64,000 nucleotides of DNA from JAPXRI01 sp033813635 (lineage in GTDB: Bacteria; Bacillota; Clostridia; Oscillospirales; QAMX01): assembly GCA_033813635.1 (NCBI GenBank), contig JAPXRI010000006.1:44276-108275 (forward strand), written 5' to 3'. How positions within the stretch are numbered: the first letter of the stretch is position 1; each line of letters begins with the position of its first letter. A model generated the notes under the pieces. The model made no database searches. It worked only from the letters and a program-made list of their open reading frames with translations, and had not been told where the DNA came from. This document shows, piece by piece, positions 43,790 through 52,663 of this stretch. Both the position numbers and the translations under genes were made by a program.

Positions 43790-44260
43790 ATGTCCAAAAA
43801 AATGCTTCCATTACTGCTCATCCCGGTGATCGCGCTGTTTTTCCTCGCAGCCTGCGGCAAGGAGGTGACCGCTTCCAAATCCGTAAACGACATCTATACA
43901 GAGATCACCCAGAAGGTTTCGCTCCCGGACATGCTCGACCTGAACCCGACCGACCTTGCAAACTACACGGGCATTGAGTCCGAGCTCTACAGCGAGGGTA
44001 CCGCGCATATCCCGGTCAGCGCGACGCTCGGCGATATGATCCTGATCTTCAAAGCCAAGGACGCCGCATCCCTTGAGACCCTCCGCTCCGAGATCGACGC
44101 TTACCGCTCGCAAAAGCTCGACGAGATGAACAACTACATCCCGGCCGAGTACGACAAAATCAAGGCAAGCGAAATCAGCTCGAAAGGCCTCTATATCTGG
44201 CTCGTGGTCTCCGACGACGCCGAGACGATCCTCGGCGTGATAAACGACAACATCAAATAA
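43790..44260 (+). CDS. DUF4358 family lipoprotein
   Basis: 156 residues from the ATG at 43790 (TTGGAG 8 bases upstream). A lipoprotein signal ends with FFLAAC; the mature part has SVNDIYTEITQKVSLPDMLD and LRSEIDAYRSQKLDEMNNYI, which fit DUF4358, a family often beside SGNH and MBOAT genes in Clostridia. Function unknown; predicted to be attached to the outer face of the membrane. Same operon as the SGNH lipoprotein. Confidence 0.85.
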   Translation: MSKKMLPLLLIPVIALFFLAACGKEVTASKSVNDIYTEITQKVSLPDMLDLNPTDLANYTGIESELYSEGTAHIPVSATLGDMILIFKAKDAASLETLRSEIDAYRSQKLDEMNNYIPAEYDKIKASEISSKGLYIWLVVSDDAETILGVINDNIK

Positions 44261-44277
44261 GCGCGCCCAAATAACGG

Positions 44278-44315
44278 CGGCTGTGAACGGGATTTCCGTT
44301 CACAGCCGTTTTTTT
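44278..44315. terminator. Terminator between DUF4358 and M14 genes
   Basis: CGGCTGTGAACGG (44278-44290) pairs with CCGTTCACAGCCG (44296-44308), then seven Ts. The convergent M14 gene ends right at the T-run. Confidence 0.88.
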
Positions 44316-45591
44316 ACGCCAGCTGCATGCCCAGCGTCATGATGCCGACGTTTTTGTCGTAGATCGACGGAAGGTCCGTTATCGGCAGCGGATTTTCGCC
44401 CCTGCCCACCTCAATTGTATAGCCCGGGCGGTTGTACTCCTGGATAAACCAGTCCTTATACCCGGCAAAGCCCGACTCATAGGGCGTTTCGGAAACCTCA
44501 TACCCGCTCGCCTCGGAAAATCTCCGCGCGATCTCCAGGGCGTTTTCTGGCTCGAAATCCAAATATTTCCAGTATATCACCTCTCCCTGGGTGTGATAGG
44601 ATATTGTCAGCATAAAATCGTGCGCGCGGGTGAAGTTGTAGAGCGCCGTGCTCTCCGGTTCCGACAGCGGACCCGGGCCGACAAAATCCCTCGGCGCCGG
44701 GGAGACGAAACCCTGCGCAAATTTGATCTCCCTCGCCTGCTCCCAGCCCGCGGGGTAATTGAGGTTTAGATCCACTCCGGATATGTTGGCCTTCCAGCCG
44801 GACGGGAACGGGATCCTGGGGTAGTTTTCCGCGATCCCCTGCGCCTGCTCGTAGTAGCTCCCCGAGCGCAGCGCGCCGGTGACAAGATCCACCCCGTCGG
44901 GGTTGACCATCGGCAGCACGTACAACGTCGTCCGCCCGTAGAGGATCGACGCGTCGATCCCGTAGATCCGCCTTCCGAACGCGTAAGCGTTCGCGTATTC
45001 CTCAAGGTATTTCGCCGTAAGCGGCGAGGTAATCCATTCGTTGGCGTGGTGTGAGGCATTGTAAAACACCTGCGTCGCTCCGGAGCCTATTGAGACATAG
45101 GTGAGCCGTTTGCCCATCACGCTGTTTCCGGCGCTGCCCGTCCTCAGAAACGGATACCTGGCCTTCAGACCCTGGATTATGTATTCCGATACGTCGTAGG
45201 TATAGCTGATTCCCATCGGCACAACGTCGTAGCCGAATGGCACGGTAATGACCTGGCCGATTGTCAGGTTTCTTGGGTTCAGAGACGGGTTAGCCACCGT
45301 AATTGCGTCCGCGGATGTGCCGTATCTCCTCGCGATCGAGTAGAAGGTGTCCCCCCTTTTTACCGTATACCGGACATATCCCCGAATGTACGGCAAAAGC
45401 GCGTTGAACGTTATCGGGCCCACGATGCCGTCCGGGTCAAGCCCGTTCGCGAGCTGAAATCTCTGTACGGAGAGGAGCGTGTTGTCTCCGAAAATACCGT
45501 CGATCGCCCCCGGGCTGTAGCCCGCCCGCGCCAGCGCGTACTGTACAAGCTCGACCGCCGGACCTCTGCTTCCGAGTCTTACCGTTTCCAT
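44314..45591 (-). CDS. PG-binding/LysM/M14 metallopeptidase (gamma-D-glutamyl-diaminopimelate endopeptidase type)
   Basis: 425 residues. Residues about 5-65 are a peptidoglycan-binding domain (VELVQYALARAGYSPGAIDG, then IFGDNTLLSVQRFQ), 73-118 a LysM domain (YTVKRGDTFYSIARRYGTSA), and about 135-425 a zinc carboxypeptidase: HHANEW provides His and Glu ligands, SYHTQGE the second His, and EVGRG the catalytic Glu. Such enzymes cleave the D-Glu-diaminopimelate bond in peptidoglycan peptides. No signal peptide is present, as in the Lysinibacillus endopeptidase I group, suggesting release at sporulation or recycling. Stands alone. Confidence 0.93.
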   Translation of the reverse strand: METVRLGSRGPAVELVQYALARAGYSPGAIDGIFGDNTLLSVQRFQLANGLDPDGIVGPITFNALLPYIRGYVRYTVKRGDTFYSIARRYGTSADAITVANPSLNPRNLTIGQVITVPFGYDVVPMGISYTYDVSEYIIQGLKARYPFLRTGSAGNSVMGKRLTYVSIGSGATQVFYNASHHANEWITSPLTAKYLEEYANAYAFGRRIYGIDASILYGRTTLYVLPMVNPDGVDLVTGALRSGSYYEQAQGIAENYPRIPFPSGWKANISGVDLNLNYPAGWEQAREIKFAQGFVSPAPRDFVGPGPLSEPESTALYNFTRAHDFMLTISYHTQGEVIYWKYLDFEPENALEIARRFSEASGYEVSETPYESGFAGYKDWFIQEYNRPGYTIEVGRGENPLPITDLPSIYDKNVGIMTLGMQLA

Positions 45592-45759
45592 ATCAAAAAA
45601 CCAAACCTTTCCGTTCCGGCTTTCCGGCTTTGACCGGAAATTCCGGACACTTCTCCAATTATCATGTCTATTTCGCTTATCGGTGAAATATTCGCAGAAA
45701 AACCGGCGCGCAGTTAATTAATCCGGTTCCGCGGCAGATATAATTGTCGGTTTTGCGTA

Positions 45760-45787
45760 TTTACAAGTGAAAAATAAGTGATATAAT
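45760..45787 (+). promoter_or_regulatory. Predicted promoter for the NifU-like/GGGtGRT operon
   Basis: TTTACA (45760-45765), 16 bases, TATAAT (45782-45787), 38 bases before the ATG at 45825. Confidence 0.55.
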
Positions 45788-45824
45788 AAATAAGATAACA
45801 AGTAACCAAAAAAGGAGCGGACAT

Positions 45825-46517
45825 ATGAACTGTTCACACGAAGTCGAAAGAATGTGTGTTGTCGCTAAGGGCTGCGACCATGGCCCGGCGCCGATTCCTG
45901 AAGAGGGAAAATGGGTAAAATCCAAGCAAATCACCGATATCTCCGGTCTCTCCCACGGCGTCGGCTGGTGCGCCCCGCAGCAGGGCGCGTGCAAGCTCAC
46001 GCTTAACGTTAAAAACGGAATCATCCAGGAAGCGCTTGTCGAGACGCTGGGCTGCTCCGGCATGACCCACTCTGCCGCGATGGCCGCCGAAATCCTGCAG
46101 GGCAAAACGCTTCTTGAGGCTTTGAATACGGACCTTGTCTGCGACGCCATCAACGTCGCGATGCGCGAGATATTCAAGCAGCTCGCCTACGGCAGAAGCC
46201 AGACCGCCTTCTCCGAAAACGGCCTTCCGATAGGCGCCTCGCTGGAGGACCTCGGCAAGGGGCTGCGTTCCCAGGTCGGCACGATGTTCGGCACGGCAGT
46301 CAAGGGCGTGCGTTACCTTGAGATGGCCGAGGGCTATGTTTTAAGCCTCGCGCTGGATGAGAACAAGGAAGTCGTCGGCTATAAGTTCGTGAACCTCGGC
46401 AAAATGATGGAGGCCATCCGAAACGGAGTCGACCCGAGAGACGCTTACAACAAAAACGTCGGTACATACGGCAGATACGAGAACGTCGCTTCGTATATCG
46501 ACCCGCGCAAGGAATAG
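45825..46517 (+). CDS. NifU/IscU-like iron-sulfur scaffold protein
   Basis: 230 residues. The central part resembles NifU_N/IscU scaffolds: IIQEALVETLGCSGMTHSAA aligns with the FKTxGCxxxxASSS region, followed by AAEILQGKTLLEALN like the ELIKGKTLEEA helix. Cysteines stand at C3, C11, C17, then WCAPQQGAC, LGC and LVC, giving more Cys than a plain scaffold. AAAAGGAG precedes the ATG. It is 12 bases before a GGGtGRT gene; the two form an operon. The biochemical role of this pair is not known to me; Fe-S assembly or delivery is an inference. Confidence 0.78.
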   Translation: MNCSHEVERMCVVAKGCDHGPAPIPEEGKWVKSKQITDISGLSHGVGWCAPQQGACKLTLNVKNGIIQEALVETLGCSGMTHSAAMAAEILQGKTLLEALNTDLVCDAINVAMREIFKQLAYGRSQTAFSENGLPIGASLEDLGKGLRSQVGTMFGTAVKGVRYLEMAEGYVLSLALDENKEVVGYKFVNLGKMMEAIRNGVDPRDAYNKNVGTYGRYENVASYIDPRKE

Positions 46518-46529
46518 GAGGCCGGAATC

Positions 46530-47528
46530 ATGCTGTTTGAAAACTATGACAGAAGAATCGATAATATAAACAAGGTTCTCGCCGAATACGGCATCGATAA
46601 AATCGAGGGCGCGAGAGACGTCTGCCTTCAGAAGGGCATCGACGTAGAAAAAATCGTAAAAGGCGTTCAGCCGATCGCTTTTGAAGACGCCGTGTGGGCC
46701 TACACACTCGGCTGCGCGATAGCGCTCAAGAAGAACTGCAAAACCGCGGCGGACGCCGCCGAAGCCATCGGCATCGGCCTGCAGGCCTTCTGCATCAAGG
46801 GCTCGGTCGCCGAAACGAGAGCCATCGGCCTCGGCCACGGCAATCTCGGCGCGATGCTGCTGCGCGAAGAGACGAAATGCTTCTGCTTTCTCGCCGGACA
46901 CGAGTCGTTCGCGGCCGCCGAAGGCGCAATCGGCATCGCCCGCTCCGCCAACAAGGTCAGAAAAGAGCCCCTCCGCGTCATCCTCAACGGTCTCGGAAAA
47001 GACGCCGCATACATCATCTCGAGAATCAACGGCTTTACATATGTGCAGACCGAGTATGACTTCGAAAACAGCAAGCTGAATATCGTCCGCACCGTACCGT
47101 TCTCGAAGGGCGACCGCGCGAATGTCAAGTGCTACGGCGCTGACGAAGTGCTCGAGGGCGTCGCGATTATGAAGCTCGAGGGCGTCGACGTGTCGATCAC
47201 CGGCAACTCCACGAACCCGACCCGCTTCCAGCACCTTGTGGCGGGCACCTACAAGAAGTGGGCCCTTGAAAACGGCAAGAAATACTTCTCAGTCGCTTCC
47301 GGCGGCGGCACGGGCAGAACGCTCCACCCCGACAACATGGCCGCCGGTCCGTCTTCCTACGGCCTGACCGACTCGATGGGCAGGATGCACGGCGACGCGC
47401 AGTTCGCGGGCTCGTCCTCAGTCCCGGCACACGTTGAGATGATGGGCTTCATCGGCATGGGCAACAACCCGATGGTGGGCGCAACCGTTGCGTGCGCTGT
47501 GGCGGTTGAAGAAGCCATGAAGAACTAA
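46530..47528 (+). CDS. GGGtGRT family protein
   Basis: 332 residues. It carries the family signature SGGGTGRTLHPDNMAAGP (about 252-269) and the conserved beginning LFENYDRRIDNINKVLAEYG. Further conserved-looking parts are GLGHGNLGAMLLREETKCFC, with FLAGHESFAAAEGAIGIARS, and the C-terminal HVEMMGFIGMGNNPMVGATV. The family is named after this motif and has no assigned function; the Gly-rich loop suggests nucleotide or phosphate binding. AGGAGG precedes the ATG. Its operon partner is a NifU-like protein, which suggests a role with Fe-S clusters. Confidence 0.88.
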   Translation: MLFENYDRRIDNINKVLAEYGIDKIEGARDVCLQKGIDVEKIVKGVQPIAFEDAVWAYTLGCAIALKKNCKTAADAAEAIGIGLQAFCIKGSVAETRAIGLGHGNLGAMLLREETKCFCFLAGHESFAAAEGAIGIARSANKVRKEPLRVILNGLGKDAAYIISRINGFTYVQTEYDFENSKLNIVRTVPFSKGDRANVKCYGADEVLEGVAIMKLEGVDVSITGNSTNPTRFQHLVAGTYKKWALENGKKYFSVASGGGTGRTLHPDNMAAGPSSYGLTDSMGRMHGDAQFAGSSSVPAHVEMMGFIGMGNNPMVGATVACAVAVEEAMKN

Positions 47529-47545
47529 ACCGCATATATGGCGAT

Positions 47546-47580
47546 AAATCCTCCGCTTATTAAAGCGGAGGATTTCTTTG
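47546..47580 (+). terminator. Terminator of the GGGtGRT operon
   Basis: AAATCCTCCGCTT (47546-47558) pairs exactly with AAGCGGAGGATTT (47563-47575), then CTTTG. Confidence 0.8.
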
Positions 47581-47676
47581 TGTGATCCGGTCTGGCGTCG
47601 AAAAGATATACCTGTTTTTAGCTGTCACAATGATGGCTTTTCTCCGCTACCCTCAATTTTCTAGTGTCAATTTTGG

Positions 47677-47706
47677 TTGCTTTGCCGTTTTGCCCTATGG
47701 TATAAT
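47677..47706 (+). promoter_or_regulatory. Predicted promoter for the GH78 gene
   Basis: TTGCTT (47677-47682), 18 bases, TATAAT (47701-47706). It overlaps the start of the longest open frame, which therefore cannot be the true coding start. Confidence 0.55.
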
Positions 47707-47757
47707 GACAGCTGGTTGTTTGTAAACGAAAATACTATTCTGGGGGCATTAACAGGT

Positions 47758-49932
47758 ATGGCAGAAATCCATTCCGCGAAGTTTATCGGTCCAAATATCG
47801 ATATGGGGACGCGGGCAAGCGTTTTTTTCAAAAAATTCAGAGCCGAAAACGTAAAAAAAGCATCCCTTCAGATTACTGCAAAGGGTGTCTATGTGGCTTG
47901 CCTCAACGGCAAAAGAGTCGGAGATTTCTTTCTTGCGCCCGGTTGGTCCGAATATTTTTCACGCATTTTGTACCAGACCTACGATATAACCGATATGCTC
48001 GGGCGTGACAACGAGCTTATTGTGACGGTCGGCTGGGGCTGGTTTTTCCACAGAGTATACGGCCAGACTCACAGCGACCTCGGACTGTGCGCCGCCCTCG
48101 TCCTTGAAAAAGAGGACGGAAGCGTTCAGACTATCTTGACCGATGAGAGCTGGGACTTCGGCGACGGCCCGGTAGTATACGATGATTTTTATAAAGGCGA
48201 AACCTACGACTCGAGGCGGGAAACAAGAGTACTGGGCAAAGCCGTTGAAATTCCCAGATTTTCAAAAGAGCTTGTCCCGACGGACGGAGAAAAACTCTGC
48301 GAACACGAGAGATTTCCCGCACAAAAGCTCATCATCACCCCAGCCGGGGAAACCGTTATCGACTTCGGCCAGAATCTCGCCGGCCATGTGGAGTTCAAGA
48401 CCGCCGGAAAATACGGCGACGAACTCGTCGTCCGGCACGCCGAAGTTCTTGATGCCAACGGAAATTTCTATCTTGACAATTTGCGTGCCGCCGACAACCG
48501 TATCTGCTTCATATGTGACGGCAAGCCGCACATATACAAGTCGCAGTTCACATATCAGGGCTTCAGATATATCCGTCTTGAAGGCTTCGGCGACGATATT
48601 TCGCTTTCCGATTTCACGGCAATAGCGGTCTACTCGGATATCCGCAGGACCGGATACTTCCGGTGCAGCGACGACAGGCTCAACAAGCTCTTCGAAAACA
48701 CTATCTGGGGCCAGAAGAGCAATTATGTGGATATTCCCACCGACTGCCCCCAGAGAGATGAGCGGCAGGGCTGGACAGGGGATGCCTACATGGACCTTGT
48801 CTCGGCCTTATACAGCTTCGATGTTGAAAAATTCTATAAAAAATGGCTTGAGGATATGCGGCTCAGTCAGGCCGACGACGGCAGAATACCCAATGTAGTA
48901 CCACTTATGGACCTCTGGAGCGAGCCGAGAAGCATTCACTCAAGCGCAATAATGTCTGCGGTGGGAATACCGTGGAAGCTGTATCTCACCTACGGAAACA
49001 GGCAGATAATCGCCGGCCATTTTGACGCCGAAAAAAGGCTTGTCGACTGGATGCTGAGCACTCAGATTAAAGACGGTCTTTGGGCCACGAGCGGCGAGCT
49101 CGGCGACTGGCTCGCGCTTGACGGCGAGGAAGGCAGTTATCACGGCAGTACCGAAGGCAGGCTCCTTTATACTGCGTACGCTGCCCAGGCCGTTTCCCTG
49201 TTCATAAAGCAGGGCGCCGCCCTCGGAAAAGATATGTCCGAATACCGGAAGCATTTTGATAAAATACGGAGCAGCTTCATTAAGCGGTTCGTAGGCGAAG
49301 ACGGGAGAATGATCCAGGAAACCCAATCGGCCTGTGTCTATGCCCTTGCCTTCAACCTCTGCGACGACAAAGCAACCATTGCCAAACAGCACAGAGAGCT
49401 GATCAAAAAATGGGGGCATCTCACAACCGGCATGGGTTCGCCCAATGATTTGTTTGCCCTTAGCGATAACGGGAACGAGGATGTCGCATACGATATTTTA
49501 CTTAGAACAGAATATCCCTCGTGGCTCTACGCCGTGGAGAGGGGCGCAACCACCCTTTGGGAGCATTGGGACGGGCTTAAGCCCGACGGCACGATGTGGA
49601 ACCCCGATATGAACTCATTCAACCACCACGCCTGCTGCGTTGTCGCCGACTGGCTTTACGGGGCGATCGCCGGAATCAGGACCGATGAAAACGCCCCCGG
49701 CTTTAAGCATTTCTTCATAAAGCCCATTGTGGATTCGCGGCTGGATTACGCCTCGGCGTCGATTGAAACCAGGTACGGAACGGTGAAATCCGGCTGGAAG
49801 AGAGAGGTCGGCAGCATTGTTTATGAGTTTACCGTTCCGGAGGGAACCACCGCTACACTCTGCGTAGGAAACAACAAAGCCGATTACGGCCCCGGGAGCT
49901 ACAGCTTTACCTCCGGTGAAGCGCTCCGATAG
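47758..49932 (+). CDS. Alpha-L-rhamnosidase (GH78)
   Basis: 724 residues from the ATG at 47758, placed downstream of the promoter and where family similarity begins (MAEIHSAKFIGP). N-terminal beta-sandwich domains contain ASLQITAKGVYVACLNGKRV and the typical FLAPGWSEYFSRILYQTYDI. The (alpha/alpha)6 catalytic domain has DIPTDCPQRDERQGWTGDAY (acidic catalytic residues), GDWLALDGEEGSYHGS and TTLWEHWDGLKPDGTMWNP. It removes terminal rhamnose from pectin side chains or plant glycosides. No signal peptide, so cytoplasmic. Neighbours are unrelated. It is shorter than many GH78 proteins because one N-terminal module is missing. Confidence 0.9.
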   Translation: MAEIHSAKFIGPNIDMGTRASVFFKKFRAENVKKASLQITAKGVYVACLNGKRVGDFFLAPGWSEYFSRILYQTYDITDMLGRDNELIVTVGWGWFFHRVYGQTHSDLGLCAALVLEKEDGSVQTILTDESWDFGDGPVVYDDFYKGETYDSRRETRVLGKAVEIPRFSKELVPTDGEKLCEHERFPAQKLIITPAGETVIDFGQNLAGHVEFKTAGKYGDELVVRHAEVLDANGNFYLDNLRAADNRICFICDGKPHIYKSQFTYQGFRYIRLEGFGDDISLSDFTAIAVYSDIRRTGYFRCSDDRLNKLFENTIWGQKSNYVDIPTDCPQRDERQGWTGDAYMDLVSALYSFDVEKFYKKWLEDMRLSQADDGRIPNVVPLMDLWSEPRSIHSSAIMSAVGIPWKLYLTYGNRQIIAGHFDAEKRLVDWMLSTQIKDGLWATSGELGDWLALDGEEGSYHGSTEGRLLYTAYAAQAVSLFIKQGAALGKDMSEYRKHFDKIRSSFIKRFVGEDGRMIQETQSACVYALAFNLCDDKATIAKQHRELIKKWGHLTTGMGSPNDLFALSDNGNEDVAYDILLRTEYPSWLYAVERGATTLWEHWDGLKPDGTMWNPDMNSFNHHACCVVADWLYGAIAGIRTDENAPGFKHFFIKPIVDSRLDYASASIETRYGTVKSGWKREVGSIVYEFTVPEGTTATLCVGNNKADYGPGSYSFTSGEALR

Positions 49933-50003
49933 ACGTATCCGGGAGCCTTTCACAAGTTAGTAAATAATAAAAAACGACATATTCCCGATTATCGGGTCTG
50001 CGG

Positions 50004-50050
50004 CGAGTTTAGCGTACGAGAAGTATCTCGTGTGTTAAACTCGTTTTTTT
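50004..50050 (+). terminator. Terminator of the GH78 gene
   Basis: CGAGTTTAGCGTACGAGA pairs with TCTCGTGTGTTAAACTCG (with small mismatches) around an AGTA loop, then TTTTTTT. The remaining 170 bases up to the next gene show no clear promoter. Confidence 0.8.
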
Positions 50051-50219
50051 CGCCTGTCGCAGCCGCCGCGGCTTAGCAATCTATACTGATTTTTTATAAA
50101 CGGGTAAAAAACGGTTATACTAATTCTGACAGTAAATGCCATTACTGACAATATTCTCCTAATTCGCGCTTTAGTCTTTTGACAAACACCCCATATATTT
50201 TATACGGAGGTTTACGAAC

Positions 50220-51596
50220 ATGAAAAAGGCTTTTAGAGTCGCGCTTCTTTGTGTTGTCACGCTGCTTCTGACCCTGTCCCTTTCGGGCGCATACGGGCAT
50301 ATCAAGGCGAGCGCCGCGCCCTGCGTGGGAGTAAAACAGGTGCTGGACAGCGCCCAGATCCGGAAGGACGAGACCGTTTACGCGTTCCTGCACAGCGACG
50401 GCTCCGTGGGCGGCATCACGGTTTCCAGCCTCGTCGTAACCGAGGTGGACGGGAACTATACCGACCGTGGCAACTACACCGAGATTACGCCGATGTCCGC
50501 CGGTGTAGTACCTGTTTTCGGCGACGGCTGCGTCAGCTTCGACGTTAAGGCTTCCCCCTCCGGTTTCAGATATGCCGGCGGACTCAGCGGCGGAGAGCTG
50601 CCCGTCACGGTCGCGATGGACTATTACCTAAACGGAGAAGAGGTCGACGCCTCCGCTCTCGCCGGCGCGACGGGCGAGGTTTCCATCTCGCTGAAAATCA
50701 GTCCGAACCCCAACTGCGCCGAGCTCTACGCTTTCCGTTTTTTATGCTGTCTGGAGATACCGCTCGACCTTACCCGCTGCTCCGGCGTTGTCTGCTCGGG
50801 CGGAACCGCGGCTGTAAATGGAGACACAAAAACCATCTCAGCCGCCGTATTGCCCGGAGCGAGCGCCGCGGTGACGGTTTCGTTCAAAGCCGCAGATTTC
50901 AGTATGGACGGTATCGCGCTTACTCTAACGCCGTTTTCCTACGCCTCGCTGGATCTGTCTGCATTCGGATTAAGCGCCGAGAGCTTGAGCTCGTCCGCGG
51001 AATATGCGGAGACGCTCGATAAACAGCTCTCCGAGCACGTTGAAGGCCTGAAAAAGCTCTGCGCGGCCTCCGAGCAGCTCTCATCCGGCATGGGTACGGT
51101 CGTCTCGGGCGGCGACAAGCTCTCGGCCGACTACACGACGCTGAAAAACAGCGTTTTAAGCCTGATTTCCTCGATCGAGAGCACGCTGCCGACGCTCCCT
51201 CAGGCGAGGCGTACGGCGCTCACGCTGGTTATTTCGCAGCTGAAAACAGGGCTTGACGACTTCGGAACCGCCCTTGCGCAGTATAGGACTGCGGTCACTG
51301 ACTCCGCGGGCTACCTCGGAGAACTCTCCGACGGGCTCTCCGGTCTCGGAGCCCAGAGCGACGGCGTATACGGCGGCTTTACTGCGCTCGCCGAGGGCCT
51401 CGGCACCGCCGCCGACCTTTTGGCGGAGGAGGGCTCCAAACCGCTATACGGCTTTGCCGACCCGACCGCGAAGGTGGAATCGCTGCAGTTCATCCTCGAA
51501 ACGGACGGAATACAGCCGGAGCTCCGCACCTATACCCCGTCCGGCGGCGACGGTGCGGAAAACATTCTCAACAGATTTTTAGACCTTTTCCGCTAA
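50220..51596 (+). CDS. Secreted YhgE/Pip-like protein, heptad-rich
   Basis: 458 residues. A signal peptide (about 1-32, ALLCVVTLLLTLSLSGAYG) is followed by DETVYAFLHSDGSVGGITVS, resembling the beginning of extracellular regions in clostridial YhgE/Pip-like and Leu-x-x-Gly heptad proteins. Residues about 265-400 are helical and rich in Ser/Leu/Gly, with spacing like LSDGLSGLGAQSDGVYGGFT, suggesting a coiled coil. Full-length relatives usually end in membrane helices, which are absent here, so the protein would be released or loosely held. CGGAGG precedes the ATG. Function unknown. Confidence 0.6.
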   Translation: MKKAFRVALLCVVTLLLTLSLSGAYGHIKASAAPCVGVKQVLDSAQIRKDETVYAFLHSDGSVGGITVSSLVVTEVDGNYTDRGNYTEITPMSAGVVPVFGDGCVSFDVKASPSGFRYAGGLSGGELPVTVAMDYYLNGEEVDASALAGATGEVSISLKISPNPNCAELYAFRFLCCLEIPLDLTRCSGVVCSGGTAAVNGDTKTISAAVLPGASAAVTVSFKAADFSMDGIALTLTPFSYASLDLSAFGLSAESLSSSAEYAETLDKQLSEHVEGLKKLCAASEQLSSGMGTVVSGGDKLSADYTTLKNSVLSLISSIESTLPTLPQARRTALTLVISQLKTGLDDFGTALAQYRTAVTDSAGYLGELSDGLSGLGAQSDGVYGGFTALAEGLGTAADLLAEEGSKPLYGFADPTAKVESLQFILETDGIQPELRTYTPSGGDGAENILNRFLDLFR

Positions 51597-51600
51597 AAGA

Positions 51601-51629
51601 TTGAAACGGAGAGCCATCTGTGGTATGAT
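51601..51629 (+). promoter_or_regulatory. Predicted promoter for the DHS-like/gmhA pair
   Basis: TTGAAA (51601-51606), 17 bases, TATGAT (51624-51629), 57 bases before the ATG at 51686. Confidence 0.65.
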
Positions 51630-51685
51630 ATGGTAAGTTAATTATAAACACTGTATCCGCCAGGCGGCGAAAGGATGGTTAAAAC

Positions 51686-52663
51686 ATGGAAGACAAAAAC
51701 GTAAAAATACCCGGTCAGCTCAGTTTTGACAATATCAAAACCTACTCGGTTAAAGACAGAAAAAACCTTGTCCGAATCGACAACCTTTTCAATCTGACCG
51801 ATAAGTTCGAGGATTTTCCGGACCCCGATTTCAATACGCTCTGCGACAAGATCATCGCGGCGAGAAAGGCCGGCGCGCCCGTCATTATGTCGATCGGCGC
51901 GCACGTGATTAAAAACAACCTCTCGCGCTTCCTGATTGCGCTGATGCGCGACGGCTTTATCACACATCTCTCCGGCAACGGGGCCTGCAGCATTCATGAT
52001 TTCGAGCTCGCCTACAACGGCGGAACCTCTGAGGACGTCCCCACGGCGATTGAGGACGGTTCGTTCGGCATGTGGGAGGAGACCGGCGGCAGGATGAACG
52101 AGGCGCTTAAGGCAGGCGCTGCCCGCGATCTCGGCTACGGCGAGGCGCTCGCGATCTACGTCGAGGAGCATCCCGACATGTTCCCCTACAAGGACGACTG
52201 CGTGTTCTATCAGGCCTGGAAGCTCGGCATCCCGGCGACCTACCATATAGCGCTGGGCACCGACATCATCCACCAGCACCCGAGCGTGGATTTCGCCGCC
52301 ATCGGCAAATGCAGCGGAATCGATTTCCATAAGATGTGCTATTCGGTCTCCCGCCTCGACAATGGGGTCTATATAAACTTCGGCTCCGGTGTAATCGGGC
52401 CGGAGGTATTCCTGAAGGCTCTTTCGATTTCAAGGAATCTGGGCTACCCCACGTTCCGGATCACCACCGCCAACTTCGACCTGATCGATCTGGGCGACTA
52501 CAGGAAGAAGATCGGCTACGACGACCCGAACTACTACTACCGTCCGAGAAAGAACATCGTCAACCGCCCGACCAGCGTGGCAGGCATGGGCTGGCACTTC
52601 TGCGTCGACCACAAGATCTCGATTCCGAACCTCTATCTTAAGCTTAAGGAGAAGAGCAAGTAA
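51686..52663 (+). CDS. Deoxyhypusine-synthase-like protein, function unknown
   Basis: 325 residues. The fold-level pattern recalls deoxyhypusine synthase (an NAD-binding Rossmann-type enzyme): APVIMSIGAHVIKNNLSRFL, then GFITHLSGNGACSIHDFELA, a middle SIHDFELAYNGGTSEDV, and near the end INFGSGVIGPEVFLKALSIS with PTFRITTANFDL. The lysine motif used by true DHS for spermidine transfer is not visible. I recall similar genes next to heptose-phosphate genes in other bacteria. Its stop overlaps the gmhA start (TAATG), a strong sign of functional coupling. AAAGGATGG precedes the ATG. No specific reaction can be named. Confidence 0.55.
   Translation: MEDKNVKIPGQLSFDNIKTYSVKDRKNLVRIDNLFNLTDKFEDFPDPDFNTLCDKIIAARKAGAPVIMSIGAHVIKNNLSRFLIALMRDGFITHLSGNGACSIHDFELAYNGGTSEDVPTAIEDGSFGMWEETGGRMNEALKAGAARDLGYGEALAIYVEEHPDMFPYKDDCVFYQAWKLGIPATYHIALGTDIIHQHPSVDFAAIGKCSGIDFHKMCYSVSRLDNGVYINFGSGVIGPEVFLKALSISRNLGYPTFRITTANFDLIDLGDYRKKIGYDDPNYYYRPRKNIVNRPTSVAGMGWHFCVDHKISIPNLYLKLKEKSK

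Noticed and set aside
50179..50206. TTGACA-16-TATACG upstream of the secreted heptad-rich protein
   Set aside because: Transcription would start inside or past the ribosome binding site, so it is unlikely to be the promoter.
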